From Buttiauxella agrestis ATCC 33320 (lineage in GTDB: Bacteria; Pseudomonadota; Gammaproteobacteria; Enterobacterales; Enterobacteriaceae): 64,000 nucleotides of DNA. Of this stretch, positions 57,504-64,000 are shown piece by piece. Below the pieces are notes generated by a model, which saw only the letters and a program-made list of their open reading frames with translations, was not told the DNA's origin and searched no databases. Location of the stretch: positions 3,720,001 to 3,784,000 of the forward strand of contig JALKFA010000001.1 of NCBI GenBank assembly GCA_024169445.1, given 5' to 3'. Made by a program: the position numbers and the translations under genes. The first letter of the stretch is position 1. Each line of letters opens with the position of its first letter.

Positions 57504-58085
57504 ATGTCGTTCGAACTACCTGCACTACCGTATGCAAAAGATGCTTTAGCACCGCATATCTCCGCCGAAACCCTGGAATACCATTACTGTAAACACCATC
57601 AAACCTATGTCACTAACCTGAATAATCTGGTTAAAGGCAGCGCGTTTGAGGGTAAAACCCTCGAAGAGATCGTTCGTACTTCCGAAGGTGGCGTATTTAA
57701 CAACGCAGCTCAGGTCTGGAACCACACTTTCTACTGGAACTGCCTGGCACCAAATGCTGGCGGCGAGCCAACTGGCGAACTGCTGGAAGCCATCAATAAA
57801 TCTTTTGGTAGCTTCGCTGAGTTCAAGCAGCAATTTACTGATGCTGCTATCAAGAACTTCGGTGCTGGCTGGACATGGCTGGTTAAACAGGAAGATGGCG
57901 CATTAGCGATTGTTTCTACCTCTAACGCTGGCACCCCACTGACGACTGCAGCTAAACCGCTGTTGACTGTAGATGTGTGGGAACATGCGTACTACATCGA
58001 CTACCGCAATGCTCGTGCTGGCTACCTTGAGCATTTCTGGGCGCTGGTGAACTGGGCGTTTGTTGCGAAGAATTTAGCAGCTTAA
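57504..58085 (+). CDS. sodB: SodB, iron superoxide dismutase
   Basis: 193 aa, E. coli length. Metal ligands His27 ([10 protein letters not shown]), His74 (QVWNHTFYW), Asp157 (TVDVWEHAY) and His161. The segment with [16 protein letters not shown] is typical of the iron form. SD AAGGAG. Highly biased codon use suggests strong expression. Confidence 0.98.
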   Translation: MSFELPALPYAKDALAPHISAETLEYHYCKHHQTYVTNLNNLVKGSAFEGKTLEEIVRTSEGGVFNNAAQVWNHTFYWNCLAPNAGGEPTGELLEAINKSFGSFAEFKQQFTDAAIKNFGAGWTWLVKQEDGALAIVSTSNAGTPLTTAAKPLLTVDVWEHAYYIDYRNARAGYLEHFWALVNWAFVAKNLAA

Positions 58086-58096
58086 TGCAAAAGTAA

Positions 58097-58119
58097 ATGG
58101 GCCGCGATTTGCGGCCCAT
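58097..58119. terminator. hairpin after sodB
   Basis: ATGGGCCGC (58097-58105) and GCGGCCCAT (58111-58119) give a 9 bp GC-rich stem with a 5 nt loop. The T-run is short. It lies between convergent sodB and ynhF. Confidence 0.7.
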
Positions 58120-58138
58120 CTTGATCAAAGCGTAAAAA

Positions 58139-58228
58139 TCAGTGCAGTACGGCAGTTAGTGCGCCGAAAACAATCAAAGCCAAAACAATTACCGTCGTCG
58201 TGATTGAAAATTTCAAATCGGTGCTCAT
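58139..58228 (-). CDS. ynhF: YnhF, small membrane protein
   Basis: 29 aa ORF read on the minus strand: MSTDLKFSITTTVIVLALIV followed by FGALTAVLH and TGA. One transmembrane helix fills residues 8-27. Nearly the same as E. coli YnhF (29 aa) and in the same place between sodB and purR. SD AGGAG precedes a double ATG; the second (58228) has the better spacing and gives the E. coli length. Function unknown. Confidence 0.92.
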   Translation of the reverse strand: MSTDLKFSITTTVIVLALIVFGALTAVLH

Positions 58229-58463
58229 CATTAAACTCCTTTTATATCCATACAATCGATGTGTCAGGGTGATTTTCCCACAACCAGAGATAAAAATCCT
58301 CCAGGTTTTAATCTGATATCAATTTTCCCTCTTCCACTTTTCGCCTGGATAGGCCAAAATCCCTCGCTAATTTGTTGCGTATCGTCAATTCAATGCCCTC
58401 CTCCCGTTTTATGTCGCAATCCCGGCATACCTGCAACCATCATGTTGCCTGTGGAGTCAGCGT

Positions 58464-58479
58464 ACGCAAACGTTTAACA
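58464..58479. promoter_or_regulatory. PurR operator O1
   Basis: ACGCAAACGTTTAACA fits the PurR consensus ANGCAANCGNTTNCNT except near the right end. It lies 45-60 bp before the purR ATG, corresponding to purO1 in E. coli. Confidence 0.8.
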
Positions 58480-58523
58480 TAATAGCAATCAAGGGTTTAC
58501 GATATAGCCCGGAGTGAATTTTA

Positions 58524-59549
58524 ATGGCGACAATCAAGGACGTGGCGAAGCGCGCAAACGTTTCCACTACAACCGTATCACATGTGATTAACAAAACCCG
58601 TTTTGTGGCGGAAGAAACGCGCAATGCGGTCTGGGCAGCAATTAAAGAATTGCACTACTCGCCAAGCGCCGTAGCACGAAGCCTGAAAGTTAATCACACC
58701 AAAACGATTGGTCTGCTTGCCACTTCCAGTGAAGCACCCTATTTCGCCGAGATAATCGAAGCGGTGGAAAATAGCTGCTTTGAAAAAGGCTACACCCTGA
58801 TTTTGGGCAACGCGCACAACAACTTTGAAAAGCAGCGCGCTTACTTATCGATGATGGCACAAAAGCGTGTCGATGGCCTGTTAGTGATGTGCTCTGAATA
58901 TCCTGAATCATTGCTCACCATGCTTGAAGAGTACCGTCACATCCCTATGGTGGTGATGGACTGGGGCGAGGCTCGTGCCGATTTCACCGACTCCGTGGTC
59001 GATAACGCTTTCCACGGCGGTTATCTTGCTGGACGTTATTTGATTGAACGCGGCCACCGCGAAATTGGCGCCATTCCCGGGCAAATGGAACGTAACACCG
59101 GTGGCGGCCGCCATGCAGGCTTTATGAAAGCACTGGAAGAAGCGGGAATTTCCATTCCGGAAAACTGGATTGTTCAGGGTGACTTTGAACCTGAATCAGG
59201 TTACCGCGCCATGCAGCAGATCATCGGCCAGTCTCATCGCCCAACAGCGGTATTCTGTGGCGGCGACATTATGGCGATGGGTGCTATTTGCGCTGCTGAT
59301 GAAATGGGGCTGCGCGTGCCGCAGGATATTTCCGTTATCGGTTACGACAACGTACGCAACGCGCGTTACTTCTCACCGGCATTGACCACCATCCACCAGC
59401 CGAAAGATTCGCTAGGGGAAACGGCGTTTAATATGCTGCTGGATAGAATCGTCAACAAACGCGAAGAGTCGCAGTCGATTGAGGTTCACCCGCGTCTGAT
59501 TGAACGCCGCTCTGTGGCTGATGGCCCGTTTCGCGATTATCGCCGCTAA
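58524..59549 (+). CDS. purR: PurR, purine repressor (LacI family)
   Basis: 341 aa. HTH at the extreme N-terminus ([20 protein letters not shown]), hinge helix [11 protein letters not shown], then a periplasmic-binding-protein fold that binds hypoxanthine or guanine. It represses purine synthesis genes and itself. An operator lies upstream and another inside codons 10-15. Same neighbours as in E. coli. Confidence 0.98.
   Translation: MATIKDVAKRANVSTTTVSHVINKTRFVAEETRNAVWAAIKELHYSPSAVARSLKVNHTKTIGLLATSSEAPYFAEIIEAVENSCFEKGYTLILGNAHNNFEKQRAYLSMMAQKRVDGLLVMCSEYPESLLTMLEEYRHIPMVVMDWGEARADFTDSVVDNAFHGGYLAGRYLIERGHREIGAIPGQMERNTGGGRHAGFMKALEEAGISIPENWIVQGDFEPESGYRAMQQIIGQSHRPTAVFCGGDIMAMGAICAADEMGLRVPQDISVIGYDNVRNARYFSPALTTIHQPKDSLGETAFNMLLDRIVNKREESQSIEVHPRLIERRSVADGPFRDYRR
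58552..58567. promoter_or_regulatory. PurR operator O2, inside the purR coding region
   Basis: GCGCAAACGTTTCCAC overlaps codons 10-15. Eight central bases are identical to O1. In E. coli purR also has two operators, the second within the coding sequence, acting as a roadblock. Confidence 0.8.
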
Positions 59550-59558
59550 GTGTGTGTC

Positions 59559-59580
59559 GGATGTCGCGCAAGCGACATCC
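59559..59580. terminator. hairpin between purR and punR
   Basis: GGATGTCGC-GCAA-GCGACATCC, a 9 bp perfect stem with a stable GCAA tetraloop between convergent genes. No T-run. Confidence 0.6.
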
Positions 59581-59587
59581 AGCAGAC

Positions 59588-60499
59588 TTACAGCGGCTCC
59601 TGTAGCCACTCCTGATTCATCGTGTCACTATCGCCTAAGTAATCCAACAGCCAGGCCAACGCTGGCGATGCATCGTTTTGCTGCCATGTCAGGCAACATG
59701 CCGCGTCAGGGAATGGATTATCCAGCGTTAATTCGCGCCATTTCCCTGAAGCAACCCACGGTTTGGCAATATGTAACGGCACCATGCCGATACACAACCC
59801 CGCGCTCAAGCAATCCGAACCGGACGCCCAATCAGGCACTACCACGCGGCGCTGGTTATCTAACAGCCAGGTAATTCGTTTTGGTAATGAACGCGAAGTA
59901 TCTTCCAGAACTAGCGATGGCCAGGCACGCAGGTCATCATCGCTTAACGTCCCGTCGCACTGTGCCAGTGGGTGCGAGGAAGCCACCACGCAACGCCAGC
60001 TCAACGTTCCCATATCACGGAAGGCATAACGCCCCCCAACCGGAATCGCCTGAGTCGCGCCAATCGCCACTTCTACGCGGCCATCCGCCAGCGCATCCCA
60101 CACGCCGTTGAACACTTCCTGAAAGATACGTAATTCGATATCAGGAAAATGGCGATAGAAATCCAGCACCAGTTGCCGCGTTCGCTCCGGTTTTACAATG
60201 TTATCAACTGCAATCGCCAGATGACCGCGCCATCCATTGGCGATCTGTTGGCACTGTTGCCGCGTCGTCATCATTTTTTTGATAACAGAGCGGCCTTCTT
60301 TGAGAAAAAAGACGCCAGCAGGGGTTAATTCAACATCCCGATGACGACGTTCGAATAGCGGAACGGCTAACCAATCTTCGAGTTGCCGCACCGTATAACT
60401 AATGGCAGACGGAACGCGGTGCAACTCTTGTGCTGCACCGCTGAAGCTGCCATTGCGCGCTACCGCATCGATGACTTCCAGCGAGTATTCTGACCACAT
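59588..60499 (-). CDS. punR: PunR (YdhB), LysR-family activator of punC
   Basis: 303 aa. N-terminal LysR HTH (GSFSGAAQELHRVPSAISYT), then a two-lobed effector domain (LAIAVDNIV..., GRVEVAIGATQAIP). Close to E. coli YdhB/PunR, which senses adenosine-type nucleosides and activates punC. Start taken at MWSEYSLEV as in E. coli; a GTG four codons earlier lacks an SD. Divergent from punC across 115 bp, the usual LysR layout. Confidence 0.92.
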   Translation of the reverse strand: MWSEYSLEVIDAVARNGSFSGAAQELHRVPSAISYTVRQLEDWLAVPLFERRHRDVELTPAGVFFLKEGRSVIKKMMTTRQQCQQIANGWRGHLAIAVDNIVKPERTRQLVLDFYRHFPDIELRIFQEVFNGVWDALADGRVEVAIGATQAIPVGGRYAFRDMGTLSWRCVVASSHPLAQCDGTLSDDDLRAWPSLVLEDTSRSLPKRITWLLDNQRRVVVPDWASGSDCLSAGLCIGMVPLHIAKPWVASGKWRELTLDNPFPDAACCLTWQQNDASPALAWLLDYLGDSDTMNQEWLQEPL

Positions 60500-60614
60500 T
60501 TCTTTGCTCACAAATTTTTTGAACGCAACCTACAAATATTAGCGTTTCACAAGCGTAATTGCACTCCGTACACTCTCGCGGCGATTAACCTGCAAGATAA
60601 AACAAGAGAAAATT

Positions 60615-61808
60615 ATGCAACCATCAAAAGGATTTCTTATCTGGCTGGCCGGATTAAGTGTGCTGGGGTTCCTCGCCACAGACATGTATCTGCCTGCTTT
60701 CGCTGCCATTCAGCAAGATTTACAGACCGACGCCTCTGCCGTCAGTGCCAGCCTGAGTCTGTTCCTTGCCGGCTTTGCGTTTGCCCAGTTGATGTGGGGT
60801 CCATTGTCAGACCACTTCGGTCGTAAACCGGTATTACTGGCGGGTTTAAGCCTGTTCGCCATCGGTTGTATCGGCATGCTGTGGGTTGAAAGCGCCACCG
60901 CGCTACTGGTACTGCGTTTTGTTCAGGCGGTTGGCGTCTGTTCTGCGGCCGTCAGTTGGCAAGCTTTGGTGACCGATTACTATCCGGCGAATCGCGCTAA
61001 CCGTATTTTCGCCACCATTATGCCACTGGTTGGCTTGTCTCCGGCGTTGGCACCGCTGCTCGGTAGCTGGATTTTGACTCACTTTGACTGGCAGGCGATT
61101 TTCGCCACTCTGTTTGCCATCACGCTGGTGCTGATGATCCCGACTTTACGTCTGAAACCCCGCACTCAGCACCATCCGCAAACCGAAGATAATAAAGTCA
61201 GCTTTACCTCTTTGCTGCGCTCACGCGTGTACAGCGGGAACGTATTGATTTATGCCGCCTGCTCCGCCAGCTTCTTTGCCTGGCTGACCGGTTCGCCATT
61301 CATTCTTAACGATATGGGTTACAGCCCGGCGGTTATTGGCCTGAGTTATGTGCCGCAAACCATCGCCTTCTTGATTGGCGGCTACGGCTGCCGTAGCGCG
61401 CTGCAAAAATGGCAAGGCAAGCAAATGTTGCCATGGTTACTTGCGCTCTACACCCTGAGCATTTTCGGTACCTGGGGTGTGGCGGTCAGCGGCCATGCCA
61501 GCCTCACGCTGCTATTGATTCCATTCTGCGTGATGGCGATTGCTAATGGTGCGATTTACCCGATCGTCGTTGCTTCAGCCTTGTTGCCATTCCCACAGGC
61601 CACCGGTAAAGCAGCTGCATTGCAAAATACGCTGCAATTAGGTTTGTGCTTCCTGGCAAGTTTGATGGTGTCATGGTTGGTCGCAACCCCGTTGTTGACC
61701 ACCACCAGCGTCATGTTGGTGACCATCGTCTTAGCCATGTTGGGCTACTTGCTGCAACGCCGTAGTCATGTCAAAGTCTGGCAACCTGCTGAATCCGATG
61801 CACATTAA
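60615..61808 (+). CDS. punC: PunC (YdhC), MFS purine nucleoside transporter
   Basis: 397 aa, 12 helices, of the Bcr/CflA drug:H+ antiporter-1 group: [16 protein letters not shown] at the first periplasmic face and [16 protein letters not shown] after helix 2. In E. coli the protein transports purine nucleosides, notably adenosine, and is switched on by PunR. Lies between punR and cfa as in E. coli. Confidence 0.93.
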   Translation: MQPSKGFLIWLAGLSVLGFLATDMYLPAFAAIQQDLQTDASAVSASLSLFLAGFAFAQLMWGPLSDHFGRKPVLLAGLSLFAIGCIGMLWVESATALLVLRFVQAVGVCSAAVSWQALVTDYYPANRANRIFATIMPLVGLSPALAPLLGSWILTHFDWQAIFATLFAITLVLMIPTLRLKPRTQHHPQTEDNKVSFTSLLRSRVYSGNVLIYAACSASFFAWLTGSPFILNDMGYSPAVIGLSYVPQTIAFLIGGYGCRSALQKWQGKQMLPWLLALYTLSIFGTWGVAVSGHASLTLLLIPFCVMAIANGAIYPIVVASALLPFPQATGKAAALQNTLQLGLCFLASLMVSWLVATPLLTTTSVMLVTIVLAMLGYLLQRRSHVKVWQPAESDAH

Positions 61809-61835
61809 TGTATCGTTTGCGTGACAGCAATGTAG

Positions 61836-61886
61836 TTAGCTTGCTAACAATATTTCATTGAATCACCGCCTGGGCGAGCCTATACT
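61836..61886 (+). promoter_or_regulatory. cfa distal promoter P1 with upstream SlyA box
   Basis: TTAGCTTGCTAA (61836-61847) is an exact SlyA consensus in reverse orientation. Ten bp further is TTGAAT (61858-61863), a 17 bp spacer and TATACT (61881-61886). The start near 61893 gives a leader of about 214 nt, close to that of the E. coli cfa P1 transcript. A proximal sigma-S-type -10, TACGCT (62064-62069), fits cfa P2. Confidence 0.7.
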
Positions 61887-61928
61887 TATTTACGGCTTGA
61901 CCGTCAGCACAATAATAATGACGTTTTG

Positions 61929-61960
61929 ACGGGAGCCTTTGTGCTCCCGTTTGTTGTTTT
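61929..61960 (+). terminator. terminator-like hairpin within the cfa leader
   Basis: ACGGGAGC (61929-61936), loop CTTTGT, GCTCCCGT (61943-61950), then TTGTTGTTTT. It lies about 36 nt after the predicted P1 start and 147 nt before cfa. It could end a short RNA, attenuate cfa, or terminate punC transcripts. Confidence 0.65.
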
Positions 61961-62106
61961 AGAAGCTTTTTTTGTGGGCTCTCGCCCCCCTTTCTCTGTT
62001 CTACGTCGGATATCAGGCTCGCGGTATTTTCCGTGACATTTCTCACATGCCCAAAATAGCGTCTACGCTGTTTTAAGGTTCCTCTCACAATGGTGATGGA
62101 GAAGCT

Positions 62107-63255
62107 ATGAGTTCATCGTGTATAGAAGAAGTCAGCATAAGAAATAACCCGTGGTATCGAATCGTGAGCGAAATGCTCACGCAGGCTGGCGTGGAAATTA
62201 ACGGCCCGCGCCCTTTCGATATCCAGGTTAAGCATCCCGATTTTTTTAAGCGCGTGCTGCAAGAAGGCACCCTCGGGCTGGGTGAAAGCTATATGGACGG
62301 CTGGTGGGACTGCGAACGGCTGGATATATTTTTCAATAACACCATCCGTGCCGGACTTGAGAATCAACTCCCCCGCCATTTAAAAGACACTCTGCGCATT
62401 GCAGCAGCCCGAATATTAAATCTGCAATCCAAAAAACGCGCCTGGATTGTCGGTAAAGAACATTATGATCTTGGCAACGACTTATTTAGCCGGATGCTCG
62501 ATGAACATATGCAATATTCCTGCGGCTACTGGAAATCAGCCACTACCCTTAGCGATGCGCAGAATGCCAAACTGAAAATGATCTGCGATAAGTTGCATCT
62601 TGAGCCAGGTATGACGCTGCTGGATATCGGCTGCGGCTGGGGTGGGCTTGCGGAATATGCCGCACGGCATTATGGGGCCGTGGTTCATGGCGTGACCATT
62701 TCTGCCGAGCAGCAGAAAATGGCTCAGGAACGTTGTCTCGGGCTGGACGTGACTATCTTGCTGCAAGATTATCGCGATTTAGAAATGCAGTTTGACCGCA
62801 TTGTTTCAGTGGGCATGTTTGAACACGTCGGGCCGAAAAACTATGCCACCTATTTCAATGTGGTTGACCGCAACCTGAAACCAGAGGGTATTTTCCTGCT
62901 GCACACTATTGGTTCGAATAAAACCGATAACTGCGTTGACCCGTGGATAGACAAATACATTTTCCCGAACGGTTGCCTGCCGTCCGTGTGCCAGATTGCC
63001 GATGCCAATGAAGGCCATTTCGTGATGGAAGACTGGCATAACTTTGGTGCCGACTACGATAAAACGTTAATGGCATGGCACGAGCGTTTCCAGAATACCT
63101 GGCCGGAATTTGCCAGTAACTATTCAGAACGATTCAAACGGATGTTTAGTTATTACCTTAATGCGTGTGCCGGAGCCTTCCGCGCCCGCGATATTCAGCT
63201 GTGGCAAATCGTCTTTAGCCGCGGCATCGAACACGGCTTACGCGTCCCGCACTGA
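62107..63255 (+). CDS. cfa: Cfa, cyclopropane-fatty-acyl-phospholipid synthase
   Basis: 382 aa, E. coli length. N-terminal lipid-binding domain, then a SAM methyltransferase core with LLDIGCGWGGLAEY, GVTISAEQQKMAQER and FEHVGPKNY. It adds a methylene from SAM to unsaturated phospholipid chains, important for acid and stationary-phase survival. Expression is probably from two promoters. In E. coli ribC follows; here a PTS gene does. Confidence 0.97.
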   Translation: MSSSCIEEVSIRNNPWYRIVSEMLTQAGVEINGPRPFDIQVKHPDFFKRVLQEGTLGLGESYMDGWWDCERLDIFFNNTIRAGLENQLPRHLKDTLRIAAARILNLQSKKRAWIVGKEHYDLGNDLFSRMLDEHMQYSCGYWKSATTLSDAQNAKLKMICDKLHLEPGMTLLDIGCGWGGLAEYAARHYGAVVHGVTISAEQQKMAQERCLGLDVTILLQDYRDLEMQFDRIVSVGMFEHVGPKNYATYFNVVDRNLKPEGIFLLHTIGSNKTDNCVDPWIDKYIFPNGCLPSVCQIADANEGHFVMEDWHNFGADYDKTLMAWHERFQNTWPEFASNYSERFKRMFSYYLNACAGAFRARDIQLWQIVFSRGIEHGLRVPH

Positions 63256-63262
63256 TTTAATG

Positions 63263-63285
63263 CCCCGGCTAGTCCGGGGTTTAGC
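63263..63285 (+). terminator. cfa terminator
   Basis: CCCCGG (63263-63268), loop CTAGT, CCGGGG (63274-63279), then TTTAGC, 8 nt after the cfa stop. Moderate T content. Confidence 0.7.
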
Positions 63286-63375
63286 ATTTTCTTAACAAAT
63301 CGTGAACTTCTTCACGTTTCCAGCTCTCCTTTCCTCACGAGTTTGATCTCGCTAACACTTATCTCTTTATTCAAT

Positions 63376-63389
63376 GGAAACCGGTTTCC
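63376..63389. promoter_or_regulatory. LacI-family (AscG-like) operator upstream of the PTS gene
   Basis: GGAAACCGGTTTCC is a perfect 14 bp palindrome, 52-65 bp before the PTS ATG. It closely resembles the AscG/GalR-type operator TGAAACCGGTTTCA. A sugar-responsive LacI-family regulator is likely; no such gene is visible next to it in the window. Confidence 0.65.
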
Positions 63390-63440
63390 CTGTTGTTTCA
63401 CAATCAATCCACTTACCCCGACAATAACAAGGATACCGCC

Positions 63441-64000
63441 ATGAGCATGTACCAAAAAATGGTCAATGTGATTGAGCAAAAAGTCACTCCCATGGCCGGA
63501 GCGATGGGCTCTCAGCGCCATGTCATCGCCATCCGCGACGGCTTTATCTCTGCCCTACCGTTTATGATCATCGGTTCTTTCTTGTTAGTATTTATTTTCC
63601 CGCCGTTCTCACCTGACAGTAGTTGGGGTTTTGCCCGCTCGTGGTTGAGTTTTTCTCTCACCTACCGTGAACAGCTGATGTTGCCGTTTAACCTCAGCAT
63701 GGGTGTCATGACATTCTTTATTTCGGTCGGTATTGGTGCAAGCCTCGGAAAGCACTATAAGCTCGACCCGATTATGACCGGCTTACTGGCATTTATGGCT
63801 TTTTTACTGGTCGCAGCACCGTATAAAGACGGGCAGATTTCAACACAATATTTCTCTGGCCAGGGCATCTTTACCGCTCTGCTGACGGCCATTTATGCCA
63901 GCGAAATGTATGCGTTCCTCAAACGCCACAACATCACTATCCGCTTGCCGAAAGAAGTCCCAACCGGTGTTGCGCGCTCGTTTGAGATCCTGATTCCGGT
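63441..64000 (+). CDS. PTS EIIC, lactose/cellobiose family (5' part)
   Basis: 186 codons in the window, continuing past the right edge. Opens MSMYQKMVNVIEQKVTPMAG and then IRDGFISALPFMIIGSFLLV, typical of CelB/ChbC-type EIIC permeases of beta-glucosides and diglucosides. At least four membrane helices are visible. SD AAGGA before the ATG. The AscG-like operator upstream supports a role in beta-glucoside uptake. Relative to E. coli this gene is an insertion after cfa. Confidence 0.88.
   Translation, partial: MSMYQKMVNVIEQKVTPMAGAMGSQRHVIAIRDGFISALPFMIIGSFLLVFIFPPFSPDSSWGFARSWLSFSLTYREQLMLPFNLSMGVMTFFISVGIGASLGKHYKLDPIMTGLLAFMAFLLVAAPYKDGQISTQYFSGQGIFTALLTAIYASEMYAFLKRHNITIRLPKEVPTGVARSFEILIP

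Noticed and set aside
1-64000. mobile elements, CRISPR arrays, tRNA and rRNA genes
   Set aside because: No transposase, integrase, spacer-repeat pattern, CCA-ended cloverleaf or rRNA segment was seen on either strand.

Overview
The window is a stretch of enterobacterial chromosome. Gene content, operon structure and very close protein matches (trp, rsx, slyA/slyB, nemRA, purR, cfa and others) place it in the Enterobacteriaceae. It is not E. coli or Salmonella: the order has several breaks relative to E. coli, and a guanine/xanthine catabolic operon sits beside dcp. I cannot name the genus. Nearly all of the window is coding. I see no tRNA, rRNA, insertion sequence, prophage or CRISPR array. 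The window opens inside rluB and closes inside a PTS permease gene.

Layout. 1-8.6 kb: rluB (partial), yciO, rnm, then the divergent trpLEDCBA operon with TrpR operator, leader peptide and attenuator. 8.6-12.6 kb: ompW, yciC, yciB, a SlyB-like glycine-zipper protein, yciA and an IprA/YaiV-type regulator. 12.6-20.7 kb: dcp, a REP pair, and the leftward guaD-xdhA-xdhB-xdhC operon. 20.7-28.4 kb: ydfG, rspR, ydfI, ydfJ, rspB, rspA and ynfA. 28.5-38 kb: ynfB, speG, ydgJ, cnu, ydgK, rsxABCDGE and nth. 38.5-46.8 kb: dtpA, gstA, pdxY, tyrS, pdxH, mliC, anmK, slyB and slyA. 46.9-55.8 kb: the ydhIJK efflux operon, sodC, ydhF, ydhL, a truncated eptA-like gene, nemR, nemA, gloA and rnt. 55.8-64 kb: grxD, mepH, sodB, ynhF, purR, punR, punC, cfa and a partial PTS EIIC.

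The most interesting material is regulatory. The guaD-xdh operon has a textbook -24/-12 (sigma-54) promoter, a pair of NtrC-type sites 32 bp apart about 200 bp upstream, and two tandem PurR/LacI-type boxes between them. Together these suggest a guanine-to-urate nitrogen-scavenging operon under joint nitrogen and purine control. Two exact SlyA boxes (slyA, cfa) and one near-exact box (ydfG) point to a small local SlyA regulon. The cfa leader combines a SlyA box, a consensus-like promoter and a terminator-like hairpin. A PmrA-box-like element precedes an eptA-like gene that has lost its catalytic domain and now reads through the NemR operator into the nemR start codon. nemR and nemA are separated by a terminator and a second NemR-like box, unlike the joint operon known in E. 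coli.

Functional groups: tryptophan synthesis; purine salvage, efflux and catabolism (guaD-xdh, purR, punR/punC); sugar-acid metabolism (rspAB, ydfIJ); redox and electrophile defence (rsx, sodB, sodC, nemA, gloA, grxD, gstA); envelope maintenance (slyB, mliC, anmK, mepH, cfa). All identifications come from reading the sequence and from remembered families; no database search was run.
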